In this document: piece by piece, positions 1 through 9,908 of the stretch
Layout of the letters: each line of letters opens with the position of its first letter
Position numbering within the stretch: position 1 is the stretch's first letter
Source: Helicobacter hepaticus ATCC 51449
GTDB lineage: Bacteria; Campylobacterota; Campylobacteria; Campylobacterales; Helicobacteraceae
NCBI RefSeq assembly: GCF_000007905.1
Contig: NC_004917.1
Location: forward strand, 1,612,001-1,676,000
DNA: 64,000 bases
Direction of reading: 5' to 3'
Notes under the pieces: generated by a model
The model's database searches: none
The model's input: the letters and a program-made list of their open reading frames with translations, nothing else
Told to the model about the DNA's origin: nothing
Translations under genes and position numbers: made by a program

Positions 1-1
1 A

Positions 2-118
2 CAAAAAGGAATCTCTCATCTTGATGAATTGGTGAGATTAAAAATTGAAAACTTACATCTTTGTGAGCAACAGCACGCACAAAATGCTACAATATTAACC
101 TATGAGGTGCTCTCTTAG
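2..118 (+). CDS. 3' end of an upstream gene (partial, unidentified)
   Basis: An open frame enters from the left edge and stops at TAG 116-118. The visible tail is about 38 residues, charged and probably helical (SHLDELVRLKIENLHL), ending in TYEVLS. There are too few residues to name a family. It is read as a real gene end because the frame is uninterrupted from the edge, codon use resembles the neighbours, and a promoter-like region with TATAAT boxes follows directly before pycB. Confidence 0.45.
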   Translation, partial: QKGISHLDELVRLKIENLHLCEQQHAQNATILTYEVLS

Positions 119-134
119 TCTGTATTTTGTCATT

Positions 135-164
135 TATAATGCCAAATGCGATAGAATTTATAAT
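135..164 (+). promoter_or_regulatory. Probable vegetative promoter(s) of pycB
   Basis: Two TATAAT hexamers (135-140 and 159-164) lie in the 75-base gap before pycB. The second is 30 bases from the start codon, giving a short leader with a GAAGGTGAGG ribosome site. Helicobacter vegetative promoters often consist of a -10 box alone without a clear -35, as here. Confidence 0.5.
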
Positions 165-193
165 AATAAACAATCCAAATAGAAGGTGAGGTT

Positions 194-1993
194 ATGATAA
201 AAATCACAGAAAATAGTTTGCGAGATGGACACCAGTCGCTTTTGGCTACTCGTATGCGCACGCAAGATTTGCTTGAGGCAGCAAAGATTTTTGATTCTAT
301 TGGCTTTCATAGCGTAGAAGTATGGGGTGGGGCAACTTATGATACTTGCTTACGCTATCTTAAAGAAGACCCTTTTGAACGTTTGAATGAGTTTAAAAAA
401 GTTTTTGTAAAAACGCCATTGCAAATGCTTCTAAGAGGACAGAATCTTATAGGCTATCGGCATTATGCTGATGATGTGGTTGAGGAATTTGTAAGGCTTT
501 CAAGTGAAGCAGGTATGGATATTTTTAGAATCTTTGATGCCTTTAATGATGCTCGTAATCTTAGAGTTTCTATTGAGAGCGTGAAAAAATATGGCAAACA
601 CGCACAAGGTGCAATTTGTTATACAACTTCTCCTGTGCATACAATTTCAAGCTTTGTAGATTATGCAAAAGAGCTTGTAGAAATGGGTTGTGATTCTATT
701 GCAATTAAGGATATGGCGGGTTTGCTTACGCCATTTACAGCGTATGATTTGGTAAAAGCACTCAAAGAAGAGCTAGGTGTATATCTATGTTTACATACGC
801 ACTCAACCGCAGGGTTTGCATTTGGAGCACATTTGAAAGCAGTAGAGGCTGGAGTTGATGTGTTAGATTTAGCAAATTCAGCTTTAAGTGAAGGCACAAG
901 CCACCCTTGCACACAATCTATGGTCGCTACACTTAGAGGGACAAAATGGGATACTAAGCTTGATATAGCCTCTATGGAGATAGCAGCAGAGATTTTGCGC
1001 AAAAACCGCCGTAAATATAAAAAATTTGAATCTCAATATAATCAAATTGATACGCGTGTGCTTGTCAATCAGATTCCAGGTGGTATGATTTCAAATATGG
1101 CAAATCAACTCAAAGAACAAAATGCTCTTGATAGAATGGAAGAAGTAATGCAGGAGATTCCAAATGTGCGGGCGGATTTTGGTTATGTGCCTTTGGTAAC
1201 ACCTTCAAGTCAGATTGTTGGCACTCAAGCAGTGCTTAATGTGCTTATGGGAGAGCGATATAAGACTATTACAACGGAAACGCGCAACGTAATTAAGGGG
1301 CTATATGGTCGCACACCAGCACCTTTAAATGAAATGTTAGTAAAAAAAGTTTTAAGCGAGGGTGAAGATATTGTTCGTGTGCGCCCTGCGGATTTACTCT
1401 CTCCTGAACTTAAAAAAGCAAAAGAAGAAAGTGCAGGATTTGCTAAGAGTGCGCAAGATGTTATATCTTATGCAATGTTTGGGACTATTGCGCAAACGTT
1501 TTTGCAAGAGCGCAATGCTAATGCGCTTAACCCCGAGCCTTTGGAATCATATGAAGAAAAATGTGATGATAAATTACCTAAAGAGTTTGAGATTGTTGTC
1601 AATGGAGAGCACTATGCGATTAAAATTGAGGGGAGTGGCGAAAAAACAGATGAGGTGCGTCCATTTTTTATACGTGTTGATGGGGAGCTTAAGGAGGTAT
1701 TTGTTGAGAGTATTTCCACTCCTTTGGGGGGAAAGGTTATCAAGGAGCAAAAAGCAGGTGCTTTGCCTCAAGCAACTGCACCCGGCCACGCTAAATCTCC
1801 GATGCCCGGCACACTTACAAAACTTAAAGTGAAAGTAGGCGATAAAGTTAAACAAGGCGATACTCTAGCCATTGTAGAAGCTATGAAAATGGAGAATGAG
1901 GTGCTTTCTCCTATTGATGGTGTAGTTAAAGAAATTTATGCAACTCAAGGAGCGCAAATAGGGAGCGATGTGGCAATTATGCTTCTTGGATAA
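194..1993 (+). CDS. pycB: Pyruvate carboxylase subunit B (biotin-carrying carboxyltransferase)
   Basis: Transfers carboxyl from carboxybiotin to pyruvate to form oxaloacetate, in the two-subunit pyruvate carboxylase of epsilonproteobacteria. The N-terminal HMGL-like carboxyltransferase barrel starts with the RDGHQS motif near residue 10, a PYC/OADA helical domain follows, and residues about 530-599 form a biotinyl domain with the biotin lysine K565 in EAMKMEN. The 599-residue length equals what I recall for Campylobacter PycB. The biotin-carboxylase subunit PycA is not in the window. The same architecture occurs in oxaloacetate decarboxylase alpha (OadA), but no sodium-pump beta or gamma subunit is adjacent, so PycB is preferred. 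bioB at 43.9 kb could supply the cofactor. Confidence 0.88.
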   Translation: MIKITENSLRDGHQSLLATRMRTQDLLEAAKIFDSIGFHSVEVWGGATYDTCLRYLKEDPFERLNEFKKVFVKTPLQMLLRGQNLIGYRHYADDVVEEFVRLSSEAGMDIFRIFDAFNDARNLRVSIESVKKYGKHAQGAICYTTSPVHTISSFVDYAKELVEMGCDSIAIKDMAGLLTPFTAYDLVKALKEELGVYLCLHTHSTAGFAFGAHLKAVEAGVDVLDLANSALSEGTSHPCTQSMVATLRGTKWDTKLDIASMEIAAEILRKNRRKYKKFESQYNQIDTRVLVNQIPGGMISNMANQLKEQNALDRMEEVMQEIPNVRADFGYVPLVTPSSQIVGTQAVLNVLMGERYKTITTETRNVIKGLYGRTPAPLNEMLVKKVLSEGEDIVRVRPADLLSPELKKAKEESAGFAKSAQDVISYAMFGTIAQTFLQERNANALNPEPLESYEEKCDDKLPKEFEIVVNGEHYAIKIEGSGEKTDEVRPFFIRVDGELKEVFVESISTPLGGKVIKEQKAGALPQATAPGHAKSPMPGTLTKLKVKVGDKVKQGDTLAIVEAMKMENEVLSPIDGVVKEIYATQGAQIGSDVAIMLLG

Positions 1994-2012
1994 CAATAAG
2001 CTTATGAGAGAT

Positions 2013-3164
2013 ATGAATACATTGATTTATCTTGACAATGCCGCTACTTCCTTTCCTAAGCCATTGTGTGTAATTGAGGCAGTGAAAGATTATCTTTGTA
2101 ATGTGGGGGCTTCTCCTGCTAGGAGTGCGCATTCTCTTTCTATAGAATCTGGGCGGATTCTCTATGAGGCGCGTGTAGGCTTGGCAGAGCTACTTCATCA
2201 GCCAAATGAGGAGCGTATCATATTTGGTGCAAATGCTACAACTATGCTTAATAGTGCACTTTATGGTTTGCTTAAAAAAGGCGATAAGGTGCTTACTACG
2301 ACATTAGAACATAATAGTGTTTTGCGTCCGCTTGAAAACTTAAGGCTAAAATATGGTATTACGCTTGAGTTTATTCAATCTTCACAAACTTGTAAGCTTG
2401 ATTTATGCGATATTGAATCTAAGCTCAAAGGAGCAAAAGCTTTTGTATGTGTATATGCGAATAATATAACAGGCGCAGTATTACCTATTGAAGAAATTTA
2501 TAAGCTTTGCATAAAGCATAAAGTGATATTTATCCTTGATGCTTCCCAAGCTGTGGGTTATTTACCCTTAAAGGCTACGAGTGCAGATATTATTTGTGCC
2601 TCTTGTCATAAGGGCTTATATGCACCAAGTGCGCTTGGGTTTATGAGTTTAAATCCTCATTTTAATGAGGAACTTTTAGAGAGTTTTATGCAAGGGGGCA
2701 GTGGCTCATTGAGTGAGGAAATCACACAACCTTGCATATTACCTGATAAATATGAGAGCGGCACACCTAATATGTGTGCGATTGCTGGGCTTAGAGCTGG
2801 GCTTGAATGGATAAAGGAGCAGGATATAGAGCAAATCCATACCCACAAGATGAAATTGCGCCAATATCTCTATGATGGGCTTAAATCAATCCAGCGTGCA
2901 AAGATTTATGAGATAGAAAGTAAGTGGTGTGTTGGGAATCTTGCCTTTAATATTGAGGGTATGTATCCCTCAAAAGTAGGATTGAGACTTGATAGGGAAT
3001 TTGGGATTCTCACACGCGTGGGATTACATTGCTCACCACTTACTCATAAAAGCATAGGAAGCTTTTCTTGTGGAGGAAGCATTCGTTTAAGTGCTGGGGT
3101 ATTTAATACAACTGAAGAGATCGAGCACACTTTAGAAGCGATTAAAATCATTGCTAGGACTTAG
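2013..3164 (+). CDS. Cysteine desulfurase-like PLP enzyme (class V aminotransferase fold)
   Basis: A PLP-dependent enzyme of the NifS/Csd superfamily. It begins [13 protein letters not shown], carries the Schiff-base lysine in [13 protein letters not shown] and a candidate catalytic Cys in [16 protein letters not shown]. These motifs match the subfamily known as TIGR01977, whose members often sit next to selenium genes in other bacteria; that link is inference here because selD is 45 kb away. The frame is open from 1968, overlapping pycB; 2013 is chosen because the family starts a few residues before the IYLDNAATS motif, with 2004 as an alternative. It meets carB tail to tail with a 4-base overlap. 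Confidence 0.75.
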   Translation: MNTLIYLDNAATSFPKPLCVIEAVKDYLCNVGASPARSAHSLSIESGRILYEARVGLAELLHQPNEERIIFGANATTMLNSALYGLLKKGDKVLTTTLEHNSVLRPLENLRLKYGITLEFIQSSQTCKLDLCDIESKLKGAKAFVCVYANNITGAVLPIEEIYKLCIKHKVIFILDASQAVGYLPLKATSADIICASCHKGLYAPSALGFMSLNPHFNEELLESFMQGGSGSLSEEITQPCILPDKYESGTPNMCAIAGLRAGLEWIKEQDIEQIHTHKMKLRQYLYDGLKSIQRAKIYEIESKWCVGNLAFNIEGMYPSKVGLRLDREFGILTRVGLHCSPLTHKSIGSFSCGGSIRLSAGVFNTTEEIEHTLEAIKIIART

Positions 3165-6100
3165 TTTTGTAGATAATCTTGCAAGGCATAAGCTTCATTC
3201 ATATTGCTATTTTGCATTTCTTTAATGGCTTCAATGGCTACACGCGCTGCTGATAGCGTAGTAAAATAGGGGATAGAGTTTTTAATGATTTGTGTTCGGA
3301 TAAGATGAGTATCTTCTTTGTGAGAATGATGGTCACTTGTGTTGATAGCGAGGCTGATTTGGTTATTTGTCATACTATCAATGATATTTGGACGCCCCTC
3401 ACTCACTTTAAGAATATGCGTGGCTTCAATGTTATTTTCACGCAAAATACGATATGTTCCTTCTGTCGCACAAATTGAGAATCCAAGCTCAATAAATCCA
3501 CGCGCAAGAATAATGCCTTCTTTTTTGTCAATATTTGCAAGCGATAAGAAAATTTCCCCTTGTGTAGGCAGTGTATTTTTGCAAGCTAATTGACTTTTTG
3601 CAAAACTCAAGCCAAAACTTTTGCCAATCCCCATAACTTCTCCTGTGCTTTTCATCTCTGGTCCAAGCGAGAGTTCTGCACCCACAAGCTTATTAAATGG
3701 AAAAACAGATTCTTTAAGGCAGACATAATGCAGAGCTTTGGGCTTAAAGATATGAGATGTAAAATCAATTTTATTGTATTTATCATAAAAGCATAGAGCT
3801 TCATAGAGAATGTCTTGTTGTGCATTTTGAGTAGGTATGCTTGAATTTTGTACAGAATCTGCATTGTGCGATGTATGATATACAAAGTGATTCCACATAA
3901 CCCTTGTAGCAACTTTTGCCAAAGGGATACCTGTTGCCTTGCTCACAAATGGAACAGTGCGACTTGCGCGCGGATTTACTTCAATAAGATAGAGATTTTC
4001 ATTATAAATAGCATATTGCACATTCATAAGTCCTACTACACCAAGTTTGAGAGCTATTTTTGCCGTTGTTTGTTCAATCTCATCTATTAATATTTTGCTA
4101 ATATTAATAGATGGTAGCGAGCTTGCACTATCGCCACTATGAATCCCTGCTTCCTCAATATGTTCCATAATCCCACCAATATACACACTTTTCCCATCAC
4201 TGATGCAATCTACATCAAGCTCAATAGCGTATTCAAGGAATTTATCAATAAGCACAGGCGAACTATCACTCACTGCAATCACTTCGTCCATATAATTTTT
4301 AAGCTCATCATCATCATATACGATGCGCATTGCTCTCCCACCAAGCACATAGCTAGGACGAACCAATACAGGAAAACCAATTTTATGAGCAACCAAATAA
4401 GCTTGTTCTTTTTCAAAAGCAATACCATTTTGAGGTTGTTTCAATCCTAAATCATTGACAAATTGTGCAAACTTCTCTCTATCTTCTGCTATATCAATGA
4501 CTTTTGCGCTTGTGCCAATAATATGGGCATTGATTTTGGTAAGAGAATGTGCAAGTTTGAGCGGTGTTTGTCCTCCTAAATGCACGATAATGCCATCAGG
4601 TTTTTCTTTGCTGATTACTGCTCTTACGTGTTCAAAGTCTATAGGTTCAAAATAAAGCACATCACTTGTGTCATAATCTGTACTTACGGTTTCTGGATTG
4701 CAATTATACATAATGCTTTGCACATTCAAATCAGCTAAAGCAAAGCTTGAATGCACACAGCAATAATCAAACTCAATGCCTTGTCCAATGCGATTTGGTC
4801 CCCCACCAATGATCATTACTTTTTTGCGAGGATTACTTTGATGAGAATCTAATGAGGAGCTGGAGTTATTTATGTATTCAAAATTCCCTATACTTGAGTA
4901 AAGATAAGGTGTGAGGCTAGGAAACTCTGCTGCACAAGTATCTACTTCATTATAACGAGGCGTAATTCCCAAATGCTCCCTTGCTTGATATACTTCAGAT
5001 TCGCTAAGTTCTAAATTTTCATTAACCTTAAGCCAATGAGCAATCATTTTATCGCTAAAGCCATAGCTTTTAATGCGTTTCATAAGGGAATTATCGTTTA
5101 GAATCTCTGCACTGATATATTTTTCGGCTACTATAATTTCATAAATTTGATTTAAAAACCATTTATCAATCTTGCATAACTCATATACTTCATCAATGTT
5201 CATATCTTTTCTAAAACCTTCTGCAATATAAAGCAGTCGGTTAGCATTAGGGCGGCGAATTTCTTTTTTGATGAGGTCTATATCAGTAGAAATATGATTA
5301 AAGCCAAAGATACCTGTTTCAAGGCTACATAATGCTTTTTGTAATGATTCTTTAAATGTCCCACCAATCGCCATAACTTCTCCGATAGATTTCATACTTG
5401 TGGTGAGTGTAGAATCTGCTTTTGGAAATTTCTCAAAAGTAAAGCGAGGGATTTTTGTAACGATATAATCAATACTTGGCTCAAAGCTTGCTGGTGTGCC
5501 TGTAATGTCATTTTTAATCTCATCAAGTGAGAATCCAACTGCAAGCATTGTAGCGACTTTGGCAATAGGATAACCTGTGGCTTTGCTTGCAAGAGCAGAG
5601 GAGCGAGATACACGTGGATTCATTTCAATAACAGTCATTCTGCCATTTTGGGGATTTATAGCAAATTGCACATTGCTTCCACCTGTATCCACACCAATTT
5701 CTCGTAAAATTTTAAAGCTTGCATCACGCATTCGTTGATATTCTTTATCTGTAAGCGTAAGGGCTGGAGCAATTGTAATAGAATCTCCTGTATGAACGCC
5801 CATAGGGTCAAGATTCTCAATGCTACAAACAATAATGCAGTTATCATTTTTATCACGTATGACTTCCATTTCATACTCTTTCCAACCAAGTAAGGATTCC
5901 TCAATTAAAATTTCATTAATCGGGCTTGTCTCTAAACCATTTTTTGCCACTACTTTAAATTCATCAATATTATATGCCACACCGCTTCCACCACCAGCAA
6001 GAGTATAGCTTGCACGGATAATTAGAGGGAATCCAATTTCTTTTGCTGCCTCTAGAGCTTCTTTTTCTGTATAAGCATAGCGAGATTTGGGCAAATCCAT

Positions 6101-6514
6101 ACCAATTTTTAACATTGCTTCCTTAAAAGCTTGTCTATCTTCACCTTTTTTTATTGCCTCTGGATTTGCTCCTAAAAATGTTATATTTTCTAGCATACCT
6201 TTTTCAAACATTTTCATTGCAACATTAAGTGCGGTTTGTCCTCCCATTGTGGGTAATATCGCATCAACTTTTTCTTTAGTGATAATATTTGCAATAATTT
6301 CTTCTGTGATAGGCTCTATATAGGTGCGGTCTGCAAAATCAGGGTCAGTCATAATAGTAGCTGGATTAGAATTAATAAGCACTACGCGATAACCAAGATT
6401 TTTAAGTGTTTTTACTGCTTGTGTGCCTGAATAGTCAAATTCACAAGCCTGTCCTATAATAATAGGTCCTGAACCAATAAGTAAAATTGTATGAATGTCG
6501 GTGCGTTTGGGCAT
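3161..6514 (-). CDS. carB: Carbamoyl-phosphate synthase large subunit
   Basis: Makes carbamoyl phosphate from ammonia (from CarA), bicarbonate and two ATP for arginine and pyrimidine synthesis. Two homologous ATP-grasp halves are visible: the first opens with [21 protein letters not shown], the second with [21 protein letters not shown] near residue 590, and a C-terminal MGS-like regulatory domain follows. At 1117 residues it is longer than the about 1073 of E. coli; the extra sequence is mostly in hydrophilic, Ser/His/Asn-rich loops (for example after VMWNHF and in SDHHSHKED). carA is not adjacent. It is monocistronic here, with 80 bases before the next minus-strand gene. Confidence 0.96.
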   Translation of the reverse strand: MPKRTDIHTILLIGSGPIIIGQACEFDYSGTQAVKTLKNLGYRVVLINSNPATIMTDPDFADRTYIEPITEEIIANIITKEKVDAILPTMGGQTALNVAMKMFEKGMLENITFLGANPEAIKKGEDRQAFKEAMLKIGMDLPKSRYAYTEKEALEAAKEIGFPLIIRASYTLAGGGSGVAYNIDEFKVVAKNGLETSPINEILIEESLLGWKEYEMEVIRDKNDNCIIVCSIENLDPMGVHTGDSITIAPALTLTDKEYQRMRDASFKILREIGVDTGGSNVQFAINPQNGRMTVIEMNPRVSRSSALASKATGYPIAKVATMLAVGFSLDEIKNDITGTPASFEPSIDYIVTKIPRFTFEKFPKADSTLTTSMKSIGEVMAIGGTFKESLQKALCSLETGIFGFNHISTDIDLIKKEIRRPNANRLLYIAEGFRKDMNIDEVYELCKIDKWFLNQIYEIIVAEKYISAEILNDNSLMKRIKSYGFSDKMIAHWLKVNENLELSESEVYQAREHLGITPRYNEVDTCAAEFPSLTPYLYSSIGNFEYINNSSSSLDSHQSNPRKKVMIIGGGPNRIGQGIEFDYCCVHSSFALADLNVQSIMYNCNPETVSTDYDTSDVLYFEPIDFEHVRAVISKEKPDGIIVHLGGQTPLKLAHSLTKINAHIIGTSAKVIDIAEDREKFAQFVNDLGLKQPQNGIAFEKEQAYLVAHKIGFPVLVRPSYVLGGRAMRIVYDDDELKNYMDEVIAVSDSSPVLIDKFLEYAIELDVDCISDGKSVYIGGIMEHIEEAGIHSGDSASSLPSINISKILIDEIEQTTAKIALKLGVVGLMNVQYAIYNENLYLIEVNPRASRTVPFVSKATGIPLAKVATRVMWNHFVYHTSHNADSVQNSSIPTQNAQQDILYEALCFYDKYNKIDFTSHIFKPKALHYVCLKESVFPFNKLVGAELSLGPEMKSTGEVMGIGKSFGLSFAKSQLACKNTLPTQGEIFLSLANIDKKEGIILARGFIELGFSICATEGTYRILRENNIEATHILKVSEGRPNIIDSMTNNQISLAINTSDHHSHKEDTHLIRTQIIKNSIPYFTTLSAARVAIEAIKEMQNSNMNEAYALQDYLQN

Positions 6515-6594
6515 AAAAATCCTTTATTTGCGCTTAAATGCGTGTAATTATATCTAAAAAGTGCTGAATCTATAATCGTATGCAAAAGGCGAGT

Positions 6595-6906
6595 TTAGAA
6601 AAATTTATTAAGAATTTCTAGCCATTTTTGCGGAATCTTGTCTATAAGATAGATCCCAAATTCCCTATAAAGCAAAAAGAAGAGCCAATACCACAAAAGT
6701 AAGGAAAGTAGCCACGATATGCTCCACGAGATAAAAGTGGTAAATGTGAAAATGACATTATATAATGTATCAATAATACGTGCGAATCTTGATGGCTTGG
6801 GTTTTGTTTTTCTAGGTTTTTTGAAAAGTGCTTTTTTACGTTCTGCAAATAATTGTTTTATTGATTTAGGTGTTTTAGGATTGTGTGAATGTTGAGAAGT
6901 AGGCAT
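6595..6906 (-). CDS. Small basic membrane protein, function unknown
   Basis: 103 residues: a Lys/Arg/Pro-rich N-terminus of about 45 residues (KKALFKKPRKTKPKPSRF) is followed by one long or two closely spaced hydrophobic segments (about 48-85) and an amphipathic tail. The positive N-terminus suggests it stays cytoplasmic. Its ATG overlaps the stop codon of the 71-residue gene upstream (TAATG), so the two are probably translated together. I do not recognise a family. Confidence 0.6.
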   Translation of the reverse strand: MPTSQHSHNPKTPKSIKQLFAERKKALFKKPRKTKPKPSRFARIIDTLYNVIFTFTTFISWSISWLLSLLLWYWLFFLLYREFGIYLIDKIPQKWLEILNKFF

Positions 6907-7121
6907 TAGAGAAGCGCTTGAATGATTTTATAAAGTGCAAATAATGCTAAAAGACGCAAGGGTAGTGCAAGTCGCAGGGTGTAAAAGTATCTTTTAAATG
7001 TGGGATTAGTATGTGCTGGAGGTGTTAAACCAAAAAAGAGATAAGTAATCCATTGTAGTGCATAGAAAATCCCAAGAAGCACATCAACCAATACAGAGAA
7101 AGTTTCAGGTTGTATCAACAT
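6906..7121 (-). CDS. Small hydrophobic protein, function unknown
   Basis: 71 residues with two hydrophobic segments (about 8-30 and 50-70) joined by a polar loop (GLTPPAHTNPTFKRY). It lies 8 bases after purU and is coupled to the 103-residue membrane protein by a TAATG overlap, so it is the fourth gene of a compact minus-strand run. Size and placement suggest a small inner-membrane protein; no function can be assigned. Confidence 0.6.
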   Translation of the reverse strand: MLIQPETFSVLVDVLLGIFYALQWITYLFFGLTPPAHTNPTFKRYFYTLRLALPLRLLALFALYKIIQALL

Positions 7122-7129
7122 TGTATTCC

Positions 7130-7984
7130 TTAAAATATGATAGTTTTGTTGCCATAGACAAAGATTCTATCTTCTAGGGCAAGATTGAGAGCGCGAGAGA
7201 GAACAACTTTTTCAATATCGCGTCCCGCTTTTTGCATATCCTGCCAAGAATGACTATGGTTAATATGAATAATATCTTGTGTGATAATAGGTCCCTCGTC
7301 AAGATTCTCATTGACAAAATGTGCAGTCGCACCGATGAGTTTTACGCCACGTTCATACGCTTGTTTGTATGGGTTTGCTCCAATAAATGCGGGGAGAAAG
7401 CTGTGATGAATATTAATAATTTTATTTTCAAAATGTTGTGTAAAATCACTAGTGAGAATCCGCATATATTTGGCGAGCACAAGATAAGCGCTATCAAAAT
7501 GAGAGATAACTTTTAAAAGCTGTGTTTCGTGAGCTTTACGACTTTGATTTTCTGCTGGGATATAGAAAAAGGGTATATAAAATTTATCTGCAAGTGGCTT
7601 TAGAGTTTCATAATTACTAATGATTGCTTGAATATGAGCATTAAGTTCACCACTATCATATTTTAAGAGTAAATCACCAACGCAATGATTTTCTTTTGTG
7701 CAAAGAATAATAATATTTTTTTTGCAAACAGGTTGGATTTTAAGGGTGCTATCAGGGGGTAAGATTGTTTGAAGTTTAGTATTGAGGAGATCATCATCTG
7801 TCTCACCACATATATGTGTGCGCATAAAAAAACGTTCGTTTTCTCTATCAACATACTCATCATTGCGTTCAATATTGAGTCCAAGATCATAGAGCACTGA
7901 TGAAATATGATAAATGAGCCCTTTTTTATCAGGTGCGCTAATGAGGATAATACGCTGTGTGTGAGGAGCATTTAAAGTATTCAT
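7130..7984 (-). CDS. purU: Formyltetrahydrofolate deformylase
   Basis: Hydrolyses 10-formyl-THF to THF and formate, balancing one-carbon pools. Residues about 10-85 form an ACT-type regulatory domain (ILISAPDKKGLIYHISSVL), followed by a formyltransferase-fold domain with the catalytic set N-I-H-H-S in INIHHSFLPAF and the aspartate in ENLDEGPIITQD. The 284-residue length is normal. Its start overlaps the sppA stop by 4 bases (ATGA), so the two are coupled. The formate produced could feed a formate dehydrogenase, which in related species is a selenoprotein; that enzyme is not in this window. Confidence 0.93.
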   Translation of the reverse strand: MNTLNAPHTQRIILISAPDKKGLIYHISSVLYDLGLNIERNDEYVDRENERFFMRTHICGETDDDLLNTKLQTILPPDSTLKIQPVCKKNIIILCTKENHCVGDLLLKYDSGELNAHIQAIISNYETLKPLADKFYIPFFYIPAENQSRKAHETQLLKVISHFDSAYLVLAKYMRILTSDFTQHFENKIINIHHSFLPAFIGANPYKQAYERGVKLIGATAHFVNENLDEGPIITQDIIHINHSHSWQDMQKAGRDIEKVVLSRALNLALEDRIFVYGNKTIIF

Positions 7985-8865
7985 AAAGATGTTTTGAGTT
8001 TAGGTGCACTCAATGAGAGAATCTTTGAGCTTGCCGAATCTAAAAATTTGTCCATATAGACTTCAAATTTATCTTTTTTGAGCCATATAGCCTCTTTTAC
8101 GCCTGTGTGTTGTTGTAAGGTAGCAACAGCTTCTTGCATAGAACCAACCTTATCGATTAAGCCAAGTTGTAAAGCCTTGTGTGCTGAAAATACCTTGCCT
8201 TCTGCAAATTCTCTATAATCTACCACCTTAAGCCTTGAGCCACGAGCTTTAATTACATCTTTTCTAAAAAGCTCATATTGTTCTTGTAAGAGATTTTCAA
8301 GAAATAGTTTTTCTTCTTCACTCCATTGTCGCATTGAAGTGCCCACTTCTTTATAAGATCCTGCTTTGATGCCTTGTTCTTTGATACCTATTTTATCAAG
8401 CATTTCTTTAATGTTTAATCCATTAAAAATCACACCAATAGAGCCAATAAGTGCGCCACGATTGGCATAAATTTCATTAGCATACATACCTGCATAATAA
8501 CTGCCGCTTGCCATTGAACCTTGTGTATATGCAATTACAGGCATTTTTTGAGCAAGTGATTTTATCATATCAGCAATTTCAATACTTGCACCTACTGTGC
8601 CACCGGGTGAATCAATGATAAGGAGCACACCTTTGATATTTTTATTTTTTGTAATTTTTTCAATTTGAGCTGCAAAACTTTCACTCTCATAAATTGGCGT
8701 AGTGAGATAAAGTTTAGCAAGATTTGGAGAAACAGAATCGCTTTTATCAATATCAGGTGCGAGAATGAGAAATGCAATAAACAAAAATACTATTACTTTA
8801 AAATATTTATTGATAAAATCAAGTGGAGCTGTAAAAATGCGAGCAATATTTTGCAAATCATTCAT
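7981..8865 (-). CDS. sppA: Signal peptide peptidase / protease IV, short form
   Basis: Membrane-anchored serine protease that degrades cleaved signal peptides. One N-terminal membrane segment (about 22-40, FKVIVFLFIAFLILAP) is followed by a crotonase-like peptidase S49 domain with IIDSPGG, the nucleophile serine in TQGSMASGSYYAG and the candidate general-base lysine in KAGSYKEVG. At 294 residues it is the single-domain 36K type rather than the double-length E. coli enzyme. It lies 22 bases after ridA and overlaps purU by 4 bases. Confidence 0.92.
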   Translation of the reverse strand: MNDLQNIARIFTAPLDFINKYFKVIVFLFIAFLILAPDIDKSDSVSPNLAKLYLTTPIYESESFAAQIEKITKNKNIKGVLLIIDSPGGTVGASIEIADMIKSLAQKMPVIAYTQGSMASGSYYAGMYANEIYANRGALIGSIGVIFNGLNIKEMLDKIGIKEQGIKAGSYKEVGTSMRQWSEEEKLFLENLLQEQYELFRKDVIKARGSRLKVVDYREFAEGKVFSAHKALQLGLIDKVGSMQEAVATLQQHTGVKEAIWLKKDKFEVYMDKFLDSASSKILSLSAPKLKTSL

Positions 8866-8887
8866 TGCGAATCCTTACCTTAAAAGA

Positions 8888-9268
8888 TTAGAGTATAGCT
8901 ATACATTCAATTTCTACAAGTGCATTTTTTGGAAGACTTTTAACAGCAATTGTGCTTCGTGCAGGTTTGTGTGAGCCAAAATACTTTGCATAGACTTCAT
9001 TGAGTGCATTGAAGTGATTTATATCGCTTAAAAAAACGCTTGTTTTGATGACTTTTTGCAAACTACTTCCGGCAGATTCTAAAATAGCTTTAAGATTTTC
9101 AAGCACCTGTGTGCTTTGAGCAGTTATATCGCCATTCACAAAATCACCTTGTGCATTAAGGGCTATTTGCCCTGAAGTGTAAATAATGCCATTATAAATT
9201 TGAGCTTGAGAGTAGGGACCGATGGCTTGTGGAGCTTTTAGGGTGCTAACTGATGAGATTGTTTGCAT
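8888..9268 (-). CDS. ridA: RidA/YjgF family enamine/imine deaminase
   Basis: Trimeric cytosolic enzyme that hydrolyses reactive 2-aminoacrylate-type intermediates made by PLP enzymes. The 126-residue protein shows the family marks: IGPYSQA near residue 17, the TSGQIAL strand, and the catalytic arginine with its context in KPARSTIAVKSLP, ending VEIECIAIL. First gene of the minus-strand run ridA-sppA-purU-two small membrane proteins. Confidence 0.92.
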   Translation of the reverse strand: MQTISSVSTLKAPQAIGPYSQAQIYNGIIYTSGQIALNAQGDFVNGDITAQSTQVLENLKAILESAGSSLQKVIKTSVFLSDINHFNALNEVYAKYFGSHKPARSTIAVKSLPKNALVEIECIAIL

Positions 9269-9297
9269 AAAAATCCTTTAAAGAGTAAAAAATAGGT

Positions 9298-9303
9298 TAT
9301 AAT
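9298..9303 (+). promoter_or_regulatory. -10 box of the 9338 gene
   Basis: TATAAT in GGTTATAATTC, 35 bases before the start codon, in the 69-base divergent gap after ridA. No convincing -35 is visible, as is usual for this genus. Confidence 0.5.
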
Positions 9304-9337
9304 TCTATCATTAAAGTCTAAATCATAGGGGGTAAAA

Positions 9338-9805
9338 ATGCGTATAAAGGGTATATTAATAGCTATAACTGCAAGCGTAGCAGTAATGTGGGCAGATAAT
9401 ATGATTCTTGATTTTGAGACAATCTCGCGCATAGAATTAAACCTTAAACCCAATCAAACACTGATGATTGACCATAAAAGAGGTGTATTGCTAGGTATTA
9501 TGGAAATTAGTCCTAACGGAGCAGTTAAACGATTACCAGTTCCACCCGAATTGCTTGGTAAAAGCGAGGCTGAGGTAATGGGTGAAGCAAAGTCAAATTA
9601 TGATAAAAAAACAAGTCATTTTGGTGGTTCTCCTACGACATTTTATCACAAAAGCATTAAAGGTAAGGCAAAAATACCAAGTGGTAATGAAAAAGGGGTG
9701 GAAGACCTCAAAAAGGGCACAAAGAAACGTGAGGGAAATGTAGAGTGGGATAAGAGCAAAATTATTTACGAACAACAGGAGCAAACTCTTGATATTTTAC
9801 GCTAA
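9338..9805 (+). CDS. Exported protein, function unknown
   Basis: 155 residues beginning with a likely Sec signal peptide (RIKGILIAITASVAVMWA, cleavage near residue 19). The mature part has a folded-looking beta segment (ISRIELNLKPNQTLMIDHKRGVLLGIM) followed by a long Lys/Gly-rich hydrophilic tail (about 85-140). The start follows a GGGGGTAAAA ribosome site. It sits upstream of flgL but has its own -10 box, so a flagellar role is only suggested by position. No family recognised. Confidence 0.65.
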   Translation: MRIKGILIAITASVAVMWADNMILDFETISRIELNLKPNQTLMIDHKRGVLLGIMEISPNGAVKRLPVPPELLGKSEAEVMGEAKSNYDKKTSHFGGSPTTFYHKSIKGKAKIPSGNEKGVEDLKKGTKKREGNVEWDKSKIIYEQQEQTLDILR

Positions 9806-9836
9806 ATTTTTAAAGAAGAAACAAGATTTTGCAAAA

Positions 9837-9854
9837 AAGGTATTATTTTTGCTT
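9837..9854 (+). promoter_or_regulatory. Candidate sigma-54 (RpoN) promoter of flgL
   Basis: GG at 9839-9840 and GC at 9851-9852 are exactly 10 bases apart, and the downstream half reads TTTGCTT, the typical -12 element. The upstream half (AAAGG) is weaker than the TTGG consensus. The spacing and the match in layout to the flgE promoter support it; RpoN controls many hook-stage genes in Helicobacter and Campylobacter. Confidence 0.6.
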
Positions 9855-9908
9855 AAAATGCCGATGTAGAGAGATGATTAATATACAAATCAAAGTAAGG
9901 AATAACTA

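Noticed and set aside
1968-2012. Cysteine desulfurase starting at 1968 inside pycB
   Set aside because: Would add residues without family similarity and overlap pycB by 26 bases; later ATGs fit the family start better.
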